From contig NZ_DASTPW010000048.1 of NCBI RefSeq assembly GCF_035762065.1, positions 135,545 through 199,544 on the forward strand: a stretch of 64,000 bases of DNA. The letters are read 5' to 3'. Below, in pieces: positions 1-9,049 of this stretch. The DNA comes from Methylibium sp035762065. GTDB taxonomy: Bacteria > Pseudomonadota > Gammaproteobacteria > Burkholderiales > Burkholderiaceae_C. A program made the position numbers and the translations under genes. A model generated the notes under the pieces. That model did no database searches. It saw only the letters and a list, made by a program, of their open reading frames with translations, and was not told the DNA's origin. Positions within the stretch are counted from its first letter, which is position 1. Every line of letters starts with the position of its first letter.

Positions 1-2
1 GG

Positions 3-3000
3 CTGAACGATCGCGGCGTCGCGATGCAGCTGCTCAATCCCAAGCCCTCGGCCGGGCAGTCGGCCGCCGCGGCCGCCTTCGGCGGGGGGCGGGGCGTCGG
101 CGCGGATGTCGACGTCTACAGCTACCGCGGGATCGACACCGGACCGGCCGCCAGCGCCGACGGCTTCCCCGATCCGCAGCTCGTGCTGTCGTCCGGCGAG
201 AGCCTTCGCGCCGGCCCCCTGATGCACGACGGAGCGCGCATCGTGAAGGGCAACCTCACCGGCCTGCTGCACTCGGCCGCCCGGCTGCTGACCTTCACGC
301 CGGCGGTCGGCGGCAATCGCAGCTTCCTGATGAAGGCCGTCGACACGGTGGTGGTCGGCGTCGTCAAGTCGCTCGTCGTGGCCGGCAGCAACGCCGTGCT
401 GCAGGAGCTGCAGTCGAGGCACGACAACGGCACGCTGTTCGGCAAGGGCCAGTCGTTCTCCGGCCTGGGCAGCGGCCAGACCGAAACCGACGACGTCGCC
501 CGCGCGATCTTCTTCATGGTGCTCGCGCAGCAAGGCGTGACCGCCGCCTTCCAGCTGGCCGACCGGGTGCTCGCGCCGCTGCTGCCCCACGCGATGACGG
601 GGCGACGCAACCCCGGCAGCACGGCGCTGATGGATCTCGTCGTGCCGGCGGCCCAGGAAATGGTGCGGCTGTCGGTCAACTACGGGATCCAGCGCGACGT
701 CGGCCTGCCGCGCGGCGGAAAAGAGGATTTCAAGATGCTGGCGCCGCAGGCCGCGGTGAACGGCCTGATCGAGTTCACCCGGCGCCGCGCCGGCGAGCCG
801 CAGAACCATCCGGTACGCCATGCGGGGCTGCATCTGCTCGACGTGGCGAACGACATCACGTTCCGCTCGCTCGGCATGGTGCTGAGCTCCAAGGACTACG
901 ACAAGGACCGGCGCGCGATCGACCTGCGCGAAGCCGCCGTCTCGCGCCTCGTCGTGCGCGGCGCCGACCGGCTCGTGCTGCCGATGGTGGCCGGCTTGCT
1001 GAACGATGCCGGCGTGATCGGGCCGAACGCGAGCGCCTTCGACCACCAGGACGCCCGCGAAAGCGGCCTGCGCAACGTCGTCGGCCTGCTGAAGTTCGTG
1101 CTCGACGGCGCAGCCACCAAGGTCGCGAACCACGTCGAGCAGCCGGCGCTCCAGCTGCTGGAGAGCGTCACCGAGGTGCTGCGCAAGCTGCACATCGGCG
1201 CGCACCAGACCTTCGTGCGCGCCGAGGGCGTGATCGCCGAAGAGCTGGCGGAGGCCGGCGAGTCCGCGCGCCATCCCGAGATGTCCGTGGCCCAGCAACG
1301 CGCGCACCTCGCGAGGCTGCAGGCCCGCTTCGACGAGATGATCGAGCAGGCACGCGGCGACGGCCCCGCGCCGGTCACCAACGCGCGCAGCGGGCTTCCG
1401 GGCGCGCATCGCGACTACATGGCGCAGCTCGACGCCGCCGTGCCGGCCGACCCCGAGCGCCGCTACCGCGTGTTCACCGACGCGACCGGCCGCGCCCGCC
1501 CGAGCAGCGCCGCGCCGCGCACCGTGGGCAAGCTCGCGCTCATGGACACGGCTCGCGTGCCGCGCGACGTGAGCACCTTCAGCCTTTCCGCGCAGCGCGG
1601 CGCGAAGGCACCCCACGCGGTGATGAAGGAAGCGCCGGGGCTTGCCTCCATCGACAACATCGGGCTGAGCAAGACGGTGCTGGCGCACATCAAGAGCGCG
1701 GTGCGCGACTACACCGAGGAGTCGCAGTACTTCCACTACCCGCTGCGCTGGGACGTCACCGGCCAGCCGCAGCGCGTGGAGATCGCCCCCGGCATCGGCT
1801 TCGACTACAAGGTGATGAACAAGCCGAACAACACCACCGGCGATCCCACGCGGCGCTTCGATCCGATCGGCGCGCTGTACATGAACCTCGGCGCCCTGCA
1901 TGCCGACAAGTACCCCGCGCTGGTGCAGCGCGCGGTCGGCACCGAGGCGCGCTACGGCGTGCCGCGGCCGACGCAGCCGCCGACCGAACTGGTCCAGAAC
2001 GAGGACTTCGTCGCGCTGACCGAGATCCTCTCGGCGACCACCTCCAGCCGGCTGGCCGCCGCCTTCGGGCAGGCCCTCGCCTTCGGCGCCTTGCCGAAGG
2101 ACCGCAGCCAGCGCCTCGTGATGGAGCAGCAGTCGGCCGTCAACATCACCCGCTACACCGACCTGGTGCAGGCCGAGGTGATCGCGATGCCCGGCGGGAT
2201 GTTCAGTGTGCGTCACATCGACGCCGAACCGCGCAAGCAGCCTGGCGACGACTCGGCCGACATCGGGCAGGTGGTCTACATGCAGGCGGTCGACACCGCC
2301 GCGCTGGAGCGGCGCCACCCGGCCTACTACGGCCCCGGCGAGAACCCGCCTGCGCTGCAGGACGGCGACCTCGCGATCCATCCGCACACCGGCCACCTTT
2401 ACCGATGGGACGGCGAGGCGGGCCGCTTGCGCTACGAAGCCACCGAGAAGAACTACTTCCTCGGGCGGTCGATGGAACGCACCCGTCAGGCGACCGTCGC
2501 CGATGCGCAGCGCATGCCGGGCGTGCAGCCGGGCGAGGCCCTGCCCGCGAGCGAGCTGGCGCTCTGGCGCCACCCGTACACCGCCGACGGCGCCAAGCGC
2601 ACGACGAAGGACGCGATCCATGCGGCCATCGTGCGCGGCGATCCGATCGTGGAGCACCTCGACGACGCGGTGCTGAACGTGCACCACCAGCACTTCCGGG
2701 AGATGGGGGGCTTCGAGCTGTCGCACGCCGCGCACGAGGAACACCGAGCGCGCGGCGTCGCACGCGCGCAAGCCACGCAGCTGTCACGCGAGATCGCCCG
2801 GCTGCGCATGGACACGCCGCTGGCCGGCGACGGCGCGGCCGGCGACGGCGCGACAGGCATCGCGCATTCGACGCTCGCGTGGCTCGCGACCAGCCTGCTT
2901 CGTCGCCCGCTGCAGCTCGTGCCCGTGCGCCCGCCCGACACGCCCGGCGGCGCGCCGACCATCGACCGGGACCAGGCCACCCTGGTGGCGATGACCTACG

Positions 3001-3344
3001 ACAAGGTCAACCTCGCCTACGAACGCCCGACCGCGCTCGGTGTCGGGCCCGACGGCTTCTATGCGCTCAAGCAGGTCGACGGAAGCCTGACCGCGCAACG
3101 CATCGAGGCCAACACGGCCGGCCCGACCGTCGGGAACTTCCTGCACGCCGTCGTCCATGCCGGGTACGAGGACGCCGGCAGCTACCGCGAGGTCGAAGGC
3201 GGCCTGCGCCCCGACGGCTCGGCCCGGCGCGGAGCCGCCAAGCTGCTCGAGAAGATCCAGGCGCTCTCCGCGACGCGCTACCACCCGCTCGAGGCCGCCA
3301 TGGTCGAGGAGGCGCGCCGCCACGGCTGGCAGCCGCGGCCCTGA
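3..3344 (+). CDS. Large protein of unknown function, 5' end outside window
   Basis: I do not recognise this protein. The frame is open from the first base of the window. The first ATG, at position 24, has no ribosome binding site before it, so the gene very probably starts upstream and at least 1113 codons are present here. The protein is mostly soluble in character, with an Ala/Gly-rich first 40 residues, no clear signal peptide and no run of membrane helices. The second half has aromatic- and charge-rich stretches such as HTGHLYRWDGEAGRLRYEA and many His, Arg and Asp residues. Size and composition would suit a secreted or effector-like protein, but this is only a guess. The ABC exporter downstream begins 61 bases after the stop and may be unrelated. 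Confidence 0.6.
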   Translation: MNDRGVAMQLLNPKPSAGQSAAAAAFGGGRGVGADVDVYSYRGIDTGPAASADGFPDPQLVLSSGESLRAGPLMHDGARIVKGNLTGLLHSAARLLTFTPAVGGNRSFLMKAVDTVVVGVVKSLVVAGSNAVLQELQSRHDNGTLFGKGQSFSGLGSGQTETDDVARAIFFMVLAQQGVTAAFQLADRVLAPLLPHAMTGRRNPGSTALMDLVVPAAQEMVRLSVNYGIQRDVGLPRGGKEDFKMLAPQAAVNGLIEFTRRRAGEPQNHPVRHAGLHLLDVANDITFRSLGMVLSSKDYDKDRRAIDLREAAVSRLVVRGADRLVLPMVAGLLNDAGVIGPNASAFDHQDARESGLRNVVGLLKFVLDGAATKVANHVEQPALQLLESVTEVLRKLHIGAHQTFVRAEGVIAEELAEAGESARHPEMSVAQQRAHLARLQARFDEMIEQARGDGPAPVTNARSGLPGAHRDYMAQLDAAVPADPERRYRVFTDATGRARPSSAAPRTVGKLALMDTARVPRDVSTFSLSAQRGAKAPHAVMKEAPGLASIDNIGLSKTVLAHIKSAVRDYTEESQYFHYPLRWDVTGQPQRVEIAPGIGFDYKVMNKPNNTTGDPTRRFDPIGALYMNLGALHADKYPALVQRAVGTEARYGVPRPTQPPTELVQNEDFVALTEILSATTSSRLAAAFGQALAFGALPKDRSQRLVMEQQSAVNITRYTDLVQAEVIAMPGGMFSVRHIDAEPRKQPGDDSADIGQVVYMQAVDTAALERRHPAYYGPGENPPALQDGDLAIHPHTGHLYRWDGEAGRLRYEATEKNYFLGRSMERTRQATVADAQRMPGVQPGEALPASELALWRHPYTADGAKRTTKDAIHAAIVRGDPIVEHLDDAVLNVHHQHFREMGGFELSHAAHEEHRARGVARAQATQLSREIARLRMDTPLAGDGAAGDGATGIAHSTLAWLATSLLRRPLQLVPVRPPDTPGGAPTIDRDQATLVAMTYDKVNLAYERPTALGVGPDGFYALKQVDGSLTAQRIEANTAGPTVGNFLHAVVHAGYEDAGSYREVEGGLRPDGSARRGAAKLLEKIQALSATRYHPLEAAMVEEARRHGWQPRP

Positions 3345-3405
3345 GCCGCGCCGCCGGTCGGCACGCGGCGCGAGAGGCCGCCGATAGACTCGATCGGTGG
3401 CTTCG

Positions 3406-5259
3406 ATGCTTCCCACCACCCCGGGCACCGCGAGCGGCACCGCGCGCGACGCGCGCGCCGCCCCGCCGGCGCGGTCGCCGCGTTCGCTGGCAGGGCTCGC
3501 GCCCTTCCTGCGGCCCTACCGCGGCCGCATCGCGCTGGCCGGCTTCTTCCTGGTGATGGCCGCGCTCACGACGCTGGCTTTTCCCGTCGCGCTCAAGGCG
3601 CTGATCGACCAAGGCTTCGTCAGCCCCGATCCCGGCGAGCGGCTGCTGGCGATGCGCGAGCACTTCGCCGCGCTGTTCGCGGTGGGCGCGGCGCTCGGCG
3701 TGTTCTCGGCGCTGCGCTTCTACATGGTCAGCTGGCTCGGCGAGCGCATCACCGCCGACCTGCGCAATGCCGTCTATGCGCACGTGGTGCGGCAAAGCCC
3801 GCAATTCTTCGAGACCACGCAGACCGGCGAGGTGCTGTCGCGCCTGACCACCGACACGACGCTGGTGCAGACGGTGGTCGGCTCGTCGCTCAGCATGGGC
3901 CTGCGCAACGCGGTGATGGGCCTGGGCGCGCTCGCGATGCTTGTCGCGACCAACCCGGTCGTGATGGCGCAGGTGCTCGGCATCCTCGTGCTCGTGGTGC
4001 TGCCGGCGGTGGGCTTCGGCCGGCGCGTGAGGAGCCTGTCGCGCGCGAGCCAGGACCGCGTCGCCGATTCGAGCGCGATCGCGGCCGAGGTGCTCAACGC
4101 CGTGCCGGTGGTGCAGAGCTACGTGCAGGAGGCGCGCGAGGCCGAGCGCTTCGACGCGGCCACCGAAGCGGCCTTCGCGACCGCGGTGCGGCGCACGCGC
4201 ATGCGCTCGGGGCTGGTCGCCTTCGTGATCACCGCGACCTTCGGCGCCTTGCTCTGGGGGCTGTACCAGGGCACGCAGGCCGTCATCCGCGGCGACATCA
4301 GCGCCGGACACCTGGGCCAGACGGTCATCTACGTGATCCTGCTGGTGAGCTCGGTCGCGGTGCTGTCGGAGGTCTGGGGCGATCTGCTGCGCGCCGCGGG
4401 CGCGAGCGAGCGGCTGATCGAGCTGCTGGAGACGCGCTCGCCGATCCAGAGCCCGGCGCGGCCGCGCGCGCTGCCGGCGGCGAGCGCGGGCTCGCGCGTC
4501 GTGCTCGACGGCGTCGTCTTCCACTATCCGTCGCGGCCGGCGACGGCGGCGCTCGACGGCGTGTCGATCACGATCGAGCCAGGCCGTACGGTCGCGCTCG
4601 TCGGCCCCAGCGGCGCGGGCAAGAGCACGGTGTTCCAGCTGCTGCTGCGCTACTACGACGCCGCGGCCGGCCGCATCGAGATCGACGGCGTGCCGATCGC
4701 CGCTGCCGAGCTCGGCGCGCTGCGCGCACGCATCGGCCTCGTGCCGCAGGACAGCGTCATCTTCTCGACCAGCGCGCTCGAGAACATCCGCTACGGCCGG
4801 CCCGACGCCAGCGACGCGGAGGTGCACGCCGCCGCGCGCGCCGCGCATGCCGACGACTTCATCCGCGCGCTGCCCGACGGCTATGCCAGCTTCCTCGGCG
4901 AGCGCGGCGTGCGGCTTTCGGGCGGGCAGCGCCAGCGCATCAGCATCGCGCGGGCGATCCTGAAGAACGCGCCGCTGCTGCTGCTGGACGAAGCGACCAG
5001 CGCGCTCGACAGCGAGAGCGAACGCCATGTGCAGGCCGCGCTCGACGAAGCGATGCGCGGGCGCACGACCATCGTCATCGCGCACCGGCTCGGTACGGTG
5101 ATGCACGCCGACCGGATCGTGGTGCTGGAGGCCGGGCGCGTCGCCGACGTCGGCACGCACGCCGAGCTGATGGCGCGCAGCGGGCTCTACCAGCGGCTGG
5201 CCGCGTCGCAGTTCGGCGCCGCGGCGCCGGAGAACCGACACCAAAGGTTGCAAGCCTGA
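3406..5259 (+). CDS. MsbA-like ABC exporter, fused permease and ATPase
   Basis: This is a half-transporter of the ABC-B (MsbA/lipid A exporter-like) family, expected to work as a homodimer in the inner membrane and export a lipid or hydrophobic substrate. The first ~320 residues hold six hydrophobic segments (ABC transmembrane type 1 domain). The rest is the nucleotide-binding domain, with Walker A GPSGAGKST near residue 400, the signature LSGGQRQR near 504, Walker B LLLLDEATSALD near 524 and the H-loop histidine in IAHRL near 559. The length of 617 residues is normal for the family. A GTG three codons earlier (3397) is an alternative start. The substrate cannot be read from sequence; true MsbA is usually next to lpxK, which is not seen here. 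Confidence 0.9.
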   Translation: MLPTTPGTASGTARDARAAPPARSPRSLAGLAPFLRPYRGRIALAGFFLVMAALTTLAFPVALKALIDQGFVSPDPGERLLAMREHFAALFAVGAALGVFSALRFYMVSWLGERITADLRNAVYAHVVRQSPQFFETTQTGEVLSRLTTDTTLVQTVVGSSLSMGLRNAVMGLGALAMLVATNPVVMAQVLGILVLVVLPAVGFGRRVRSLSRASQDRVADSSAIAAEVLNAVPVVQSYVQEAREAERFDAATEAAFATAVRRTRMRSGLVAFVITATFGALLWGLYQGTQAVIRGDISAGHLGQTVIYVILLVSSVAVLSEVWGDLLRAAGASERLIELLETRSPIQSPARPRALPAASAGSRVVLDGVVFHYPSRPATAALDGVSITIEPGRTVALVGPSGAGKSTVFQLLLRYYDAAAGRIEIDGVPIAAAELGALRARIGLVPQDSVIFSTSALENIRYGRPDASDAEVHAAARAAHADDFIRALPDGYASFLGERGVRLSGGQRQRISIARAILKNAPLLLLDEATSALDSESERHVQAALDEAMRGRTTIVIAHRLGTVMHADRIVVLEAGRVADVGTHAELMARSGLYQRLAASQFGAAAPENRHQRLQA

Positions 5260-5357
5260 GGGTCGTCGCGGACCACCGGCCGGCGGTCTGCGGCGTTGGC
5301 CTACAGACGCGGCTGCGCGAGGCGGCTGCAATTCGCAAGGCAACGAAGGAGACCGCC

Positions 5358-6083
5358 ATGAACATCGCTCCCACCGGCATCCGCATCAGCACCACCAGCA
5401 CCCGCGCGCGGCCGAGTGCATGGCTCGCCACCGTCGTCGCCGGCTCCCTCCTGGCCGCCTGCGCCAACATGAGCGAGGAACAGAAGGGCACCGCGAAAGG
5501 CGCCGGCATCGGCGCGGCGGTCGGCGGCGTGGCCGGCGTGCTGATCGGCGACAACAAGCGCGGCGCGGCCACCGGCGCGGCGATCGGCGCGGTCGGCGGC
5601 GCGATCGCCGGCAACATCTGGTCGCGCAGGATGGAGGAGAAGAAGCGCGCGCTCGAGCAGCAGACGCAGGGCACCGGCATCGACGTCGCGCAGACGCCGA
5701 ACAACGAGCTGAAGGTCAACGTGCCCGCCGACAGCGGCTTCGCGACCGGCCGCTCCGAAGTGCGCCCGCAGCTGCGCAGCGTGCTCGACACCTTCGCCGC
5801 GGGGCTCGACCCCAACATGCGCGTGCGCGTGATCGGCCACACCGATTCGACCGGGTCGGATGCGATCAACGATCCGCTGTCGCTCGACCGCGCCCACAGC
5901 GTGCGCGACTACCTCGCCGCGCGCGGCGTGCAACCGGCGCGCGTCGAGACCGCCGGGCGCGGCTCGAAGGAGCCGGTGGCCGACAACAGCAGCGAGTCCG
6001 GCCGCGCGGCGAACCGGCGCGTCGAGATCTTCCTGCGCGAGCCGGAGCAGGCGGCGGCGTCGGGCGCACAGCCGAGGTCCTGA
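5358..6083 (+). CDS. OmpA-family lipoprotein with glycine-zipper domain
   Basis: The product is a probable outer-membrane lipoprotein that anchors the envelope to peptidoglycan. An N-terminal signal peptide ends in the lipobox LLAAC, with Cys35 as the predicted lipidated residue. Residues ~45-85 form a glycine zipper (repeats such as GAGIGAAVGG and GAAIGAVGGAIAG), often membrane-inserting. Residues ~110-230 form an OmpA C-terminal peptidoglycan-binding domain with the motif GHTDSTGS and the closing NRRVEIFL. The start is well supported by GAAGGAGA at 5345-5352. It stands between the ABC exporter and thyA, and no functional link to either is evident. Similar proteins are annotated as the YiaD/OmpA family. 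Confidence 0.9.
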   Translation: MNIAPTGIRISTTSTRARPSAWLATVVAGSLLAACANMSEEQKGTAKGAGIGAAVGGVAGVLIGDNKRGAATGAAIGAVGGAIAGNIWSRRMEEKKRALEQQTQGTGIDVAQTPNNELKVNVPADSGFATGRSEVRPQLRSVLDTFAAGLDPNMRVRVIGHTDSTGSDAINDPLSLDRAHSVRDYLAARGVQPARVETAGRGSKEPVADNSSESGRAANRRVEIFLREPEQAAASGAQPRS

Positions 6084-6126
6084 GCGCGGTGCCTGCTCGG
6101 GTGCGCGCGGCAGAATCGCCCGCACC

Positions 6127-6933
6127 TTGAGCACCCTCCCCACCCCTTACGAAGACCTGATGCGCCACGTGCGCGATCACGGCGTCTTCAAGCAAGACCG
6201 CACCGGCACCGGCACCACCAGCGTGTTCGGCCACCAGATGCGCTTCGACCTGCGCGCGGGCTTTCCGCTCGTCACGACGAAGAAGGTCCACACCAAGAGC
6301 GTGATCCTGGAGTTGCTGTGGTTCCTGCGCGGCGACTCCAACGCACGCTGGCTTCAAGAACGCGGCGTGACGATCTGGGACGAGTGGGCGCGCGACGACG
6401 GCGAGCTCGGCCCCGTCTACGGCGTGCAGTGGCGGAGCTGGCCGACGCCGGACGGCGGCCACGTCGACCAGATTGCCGAGGTCGTCAAGCAGCTGAAGAC
6501 CAACCCCGATTCGCGCCGCATCATCGTCAGCGCCTGGAACGTCGCCGAGCTGTCGAAGATGGCGCTGATGCCCTGCCATGCGCTGTTCCAGTTCTACGTC
6601 GCGGAAGGAAGGCTCAGCTGCCAGCTCTACCAGCGCAGCGCCGACGTCTTCCTCGGCGTGCCTTTCAACATCGCGAGCTACGCGCTGCTCACGCACATGC
6701 TGGCGCAGCAATGCGAGCTGGACGTCGGCGACTTCGTCTGGACCGGCGGCGACTGCCACCTGTACAGCAACCATGCCGAGCAGGTCGAGGAGCAGCTCTC
6801 GCGCGCGCCGCGGCCCTACCCGAGGCTCGTGATCAAGCGCCGGCCGGCGTCGATCTTCGACTACGCGCTCGACGATTTCGCGTTCGAGGGCTACGAGCCG
6901 CATCCGGCCATCAAGGCGCCGGTCGCGGTCTGA
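6127..6933 (+). CDS. thyA: Thymidylate synthase
   Basis: ThyA methylates dUMP to dTMP using methylenetetrahydrofolate, giving dihydrofolate that FolA recycles. Folate-site motif DRTGTGT lies near the N terminus and the catalytic cysteine is Cys150 in PCHALFQFY. The C-terminal end, HPAIKAPVAV, is the normal ThyA ending. I chose the TTG at 6127 (reading MSTLPTPYEDLMRHV) because it gives 268 residues, close to the family's 264, and keeps the conserved first helix. The ATG at 6160 would remove part of it. The frame is open further upstream but runs into the OmpA gene. folA follows after 7 bases, so the two are surely co-transcribed. Confidence 0.95.
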   Translation: MSTLPTPYEDLMRHVRDHGVFKQDRTGTGTTSVFGHQMRFDLRAGFPLVTTKKVHTKSVILELLWFLRGDSNARWLQERGVTIWDEWARDDGELGPVYGVQWRSWPTPDGGHVDQIAEVVKQLKTNPDSRRIIVSAWNVAELSKMALMPCHALFQFYVAEGRLSCQLYQRSADVFLGVPFNIASYALLTHMLAQQCELDVGDFVWTGGDCHLYSNHAEQVEEQLSRAPRPYPRLVIKRRPASIFDYALDDFAFEGYEPHPAIKAPVAV

Positions 6934-6940
6934 GGCGGCG

Positions 6941-7435
6941 ATGGAGCTGGCGCTGATCGCCGCGGTCGCGCGCAACGGCGCGATCGGCAGGGACAACGCG
7001 CTGCTGTGGCGCCTGCCCGCCGACCTGCAGCACTTCAAGCGCACCACGATGGGCGCGCCGGTGGTGATGGGCCGCAAGACCTGGGACTCGCTGCCGGCGG
7101 CCTTCAGGCCGCTGCCGGGCCGGCGCAACCTCGTCGTCACCCGCAACCCGGGCTGGCACGCGCCGGGCGCCGAGCCGCGGCCCTCGCTCGACGCCGCGCT
7201 CGACGCGCTGCACGGTGAGGCGCGCGTGTTCGTGATCGGCGGCGGCGAGCTCTACGCGCAGGCGTTGCCGCGCGCCGACCGGCTGGTGCTCACCGAGATC
7301 GACGCCGACTTCGACGCCGACGCCTTCTTCCCGAGCTGGGACCGCGCCGCTTTCGTCGAAACCTCGCGCACGAGCCAGCGCAGCGACGCCGGCTGGCGCT
7401 ACGACTGGGTCGAGTACCGGCGCCGCCGCGGCTGA
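6941..7435 (+). CDS. folA: Dihydrofolate reductase, type I
   Basis: FolA reduces dihydrofolate to tetrahydrofolate with NADPH and so completes the cycle with ThyA. The 164-residue length is typical of the chromosomal enzyme. The substrate-site segment LLWRLPADLQHFKR, the NADPH-binding MGRKTWDSLP and the VIGGGELYAQALP motif are all present. The gene lies 7 bases after thyA on the same strand, which is the classic thyA-folA order. A 113-base gap with no evident gene separates its stop from the convergent MFS gene. Confidence 0.96.
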   Translation: MELALIAAVARNGAIGRDNALLWRLPADLQHFKRTTMGAPVVMGRKTWDSLPAAFRPLPGRRNLVVTRNPGWHAPGAEPRPSLDAALDALHGEARVFVIGGGELYAQALPRADRLVLTEIDADFDADAFFPSWDRAAFVETSRTSQRSDAGWRYDWVEYRRRRG

Positions 7436-7548
7436 CGCGGCCTGCCCCGGCCGCACGACGCGCGGACGGCGTGCGGCCGGTGCGCATGCCCGAGCCGCCG
7501 GAGACCCTGCGCTCGACCTTGCGCTTCTGGGCAGCGGCGTCGGATCGA

Positions 7549-9027
7549 TCAGGCCGGGGGCTCGCGCGGCGCGCGGCGGCGCTCGGCCAGCCGCTGGAAC
7601 GGGAACAGCCCGCCAAGCGCGCCGCCGATCGTGGAGAGCTGATTGACCGCGCGCAGCGCCTCGAGCGCCAGCTCCTGGATCACCAGCCGCTCGCTGATCG
7701 CCGCGCCCTCGGTCACGCGCGACAGCGCGTGGATCGCGTAGAGCCCGAGTGCCGCCGACAGCGCGAACAGGAACTCCCAGTGCGCGAAGGCGAGCATCGT
7801 GATGTCGGTCTCGCGCACCGGCGATTCCCAGCGCACCACGAGCGCGAGCCGCGTCGCCTGGAACCACTCGGCCAGCGCGCCGCCGAGGAGCGGTGCGAGA
7901 CCGCCGAGCGTTGCCGAGACGAGGCCGATGGTCGCCAGATAGGCGGTCGCCTGCCCGCGCGGCGCGAGCTTCAATCCGAGGTTGCCGCTCGCCAGGCCGA
8001 TGCCGCCGCTGGCCGCGCCCATCAGCGCGTGCAGCACGACGAGCAGCACGAGGCGCGCGGCGGCGTGGTCGAGCGCGCTCGCGAACACCAGGGCGAGCAC
8101 GCACGCGAAGTAGACCGGCAGCGCCACCGCGAGCACCGCCTTGTTCGACAGCCGATCCGACAGCCGCCCCCACAGGTACAGCGTCAGCGCGTTGGCGACC
8201 TGGCCCGTGACCCACAACGCGGTGACGGTGGACAGCCCGTAGCCCAGTTGCCGGATCAGGTAGACGGTGAAGAACGGCGCCGCGATGTTCGACGCGAGAT
8301 TCCACGCGCCGAGGAAGACGAGCACGCGGCGAAAGTTGCGGTCCCGCACCGGCGCGCGCAGCCGCGACCAGGTCGAGCCCGCCGGCCCCGCGTCCTGCAT
8401 CCGCGGCTCGGGCGCGCGCGACAGGTACCAGGAGCTCGCGAAGCTGGCGAGCGCCGCACCGAAGAAGGCGGCGGCATAGGGCTCGAGCCGCTGGCCCGCG
8501 GCCGCCCGCTCGATCAGGTAGCCGGCGACCAGCGTGCCGGCGCTCGCCGCCGCGGTGCCCCAGAACAGCCGGCGCGCGAAGAAGTGGCCGAGCCGCTCCT
8601 GCGGGATCAGCTGATGCAGCCACGCGTTGACCGCGCATGAGCCGACCGACACCAGCGCGGCCGACACGAACTGCAGCATCAGCAGCGCCCGGAACGCGGT
8701 GGCCGGCGCCGCCACCAGCGGCAGCGCTGCGATGCCGAGGATCAGCACGCGCGCCGCGGTGATCGACCACACGCCGATGCGCCGGCGCTGGCGGAAGCGC
8801 TCGACCAGCGCGATCGCCGGCAGCTGGCCCCATTGCGCGATGAACGGGATCGCCGAAAGCAACCCGATCTGCGCCGGCCCCGCGCCGAGCTCGACCGCGA
8901 AGGACGCGAGGATCACCCCGCCCGAGAGCGCGCCGGTCAGGCTCGCCCAGCCGGCGTCGCGGACGAGATCGGCCTCGCCGCGCGCAAGCGCCGCGGGCGT
9001 GACTTCGTCGACCGGGCCGAGCCCCAT
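7549..9027 (-). CDS. Major facilitator superfamily transporter
   Basis: The 492-residue protein has about twelve hydrophobic segments and short charged loops, for example VERFRQRRRIG after the second helix, as expected of an MFS secondary carrier. Helices such as GVILASFAVELGAG and LLVVLHALMGAASGGIG are clear. No substrate-specific motif was recognised. It is the last gene of a minus-strand run (glf, GH1-RmlD fusion, glycosyltransferase, MFS) and lies 22 bases after the glycosyltransferase. It may therefore serve the same glycan system, for example by moving a sugar or a lipid-linked precursor. That role is inferred only from position. Confidence 0.85.
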   Translation of the reverse strand: MGLGPVDEVTPAALARGEADLVRDAGWASLTGALSGGVILASFAVELGAGPAQIGLLSAIPFIAQWGQLPAIALVERFRQRRRIGVWSITAARVLILGIAALPLVAAPATAFRALLMLQFVSAALVSVGSCAVNAWLHQLIPQERLGHFFARRLFWGTAAASAGTLVAGYLIERAAAGQRLEPYAAAFFGAALASFASSWYLSRAPEPRMQDAGPAGSTWSRLRAPVRDRNFRRVLVFLGAWNLASNIAAPFFTVYLIRQLGYGLSTVTALWVTGQVANALTLYLWGRLSDRLSNKAVLAVALPVYFACVLALVFASALDHAAARLVLLVVLHALMGAASGGIGLASGNLGLKLAPRGQATAYLATIGLVSATLGGLAPLLGGALAEWFQATRLALVVRWESPVRETDITMLAFAHWEFLFALSAALGLYAIHALSRVTEGAAISERLVIQELALEALRAVNQLSTIGGALGGLFPFQRLAERRRAPREPPA

Positions 9028-9049
9028 CGATCGAGCGCTCGCCCGCGGC

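Noticed and set aside
3067..5343. A 758-codon minus-strand frame opposite the ABC exporter
   Set aside because: The product is extremely rich in Arg, Ala and His. The plus-strand gene has all ABC motifs, so this is a shadow frame.
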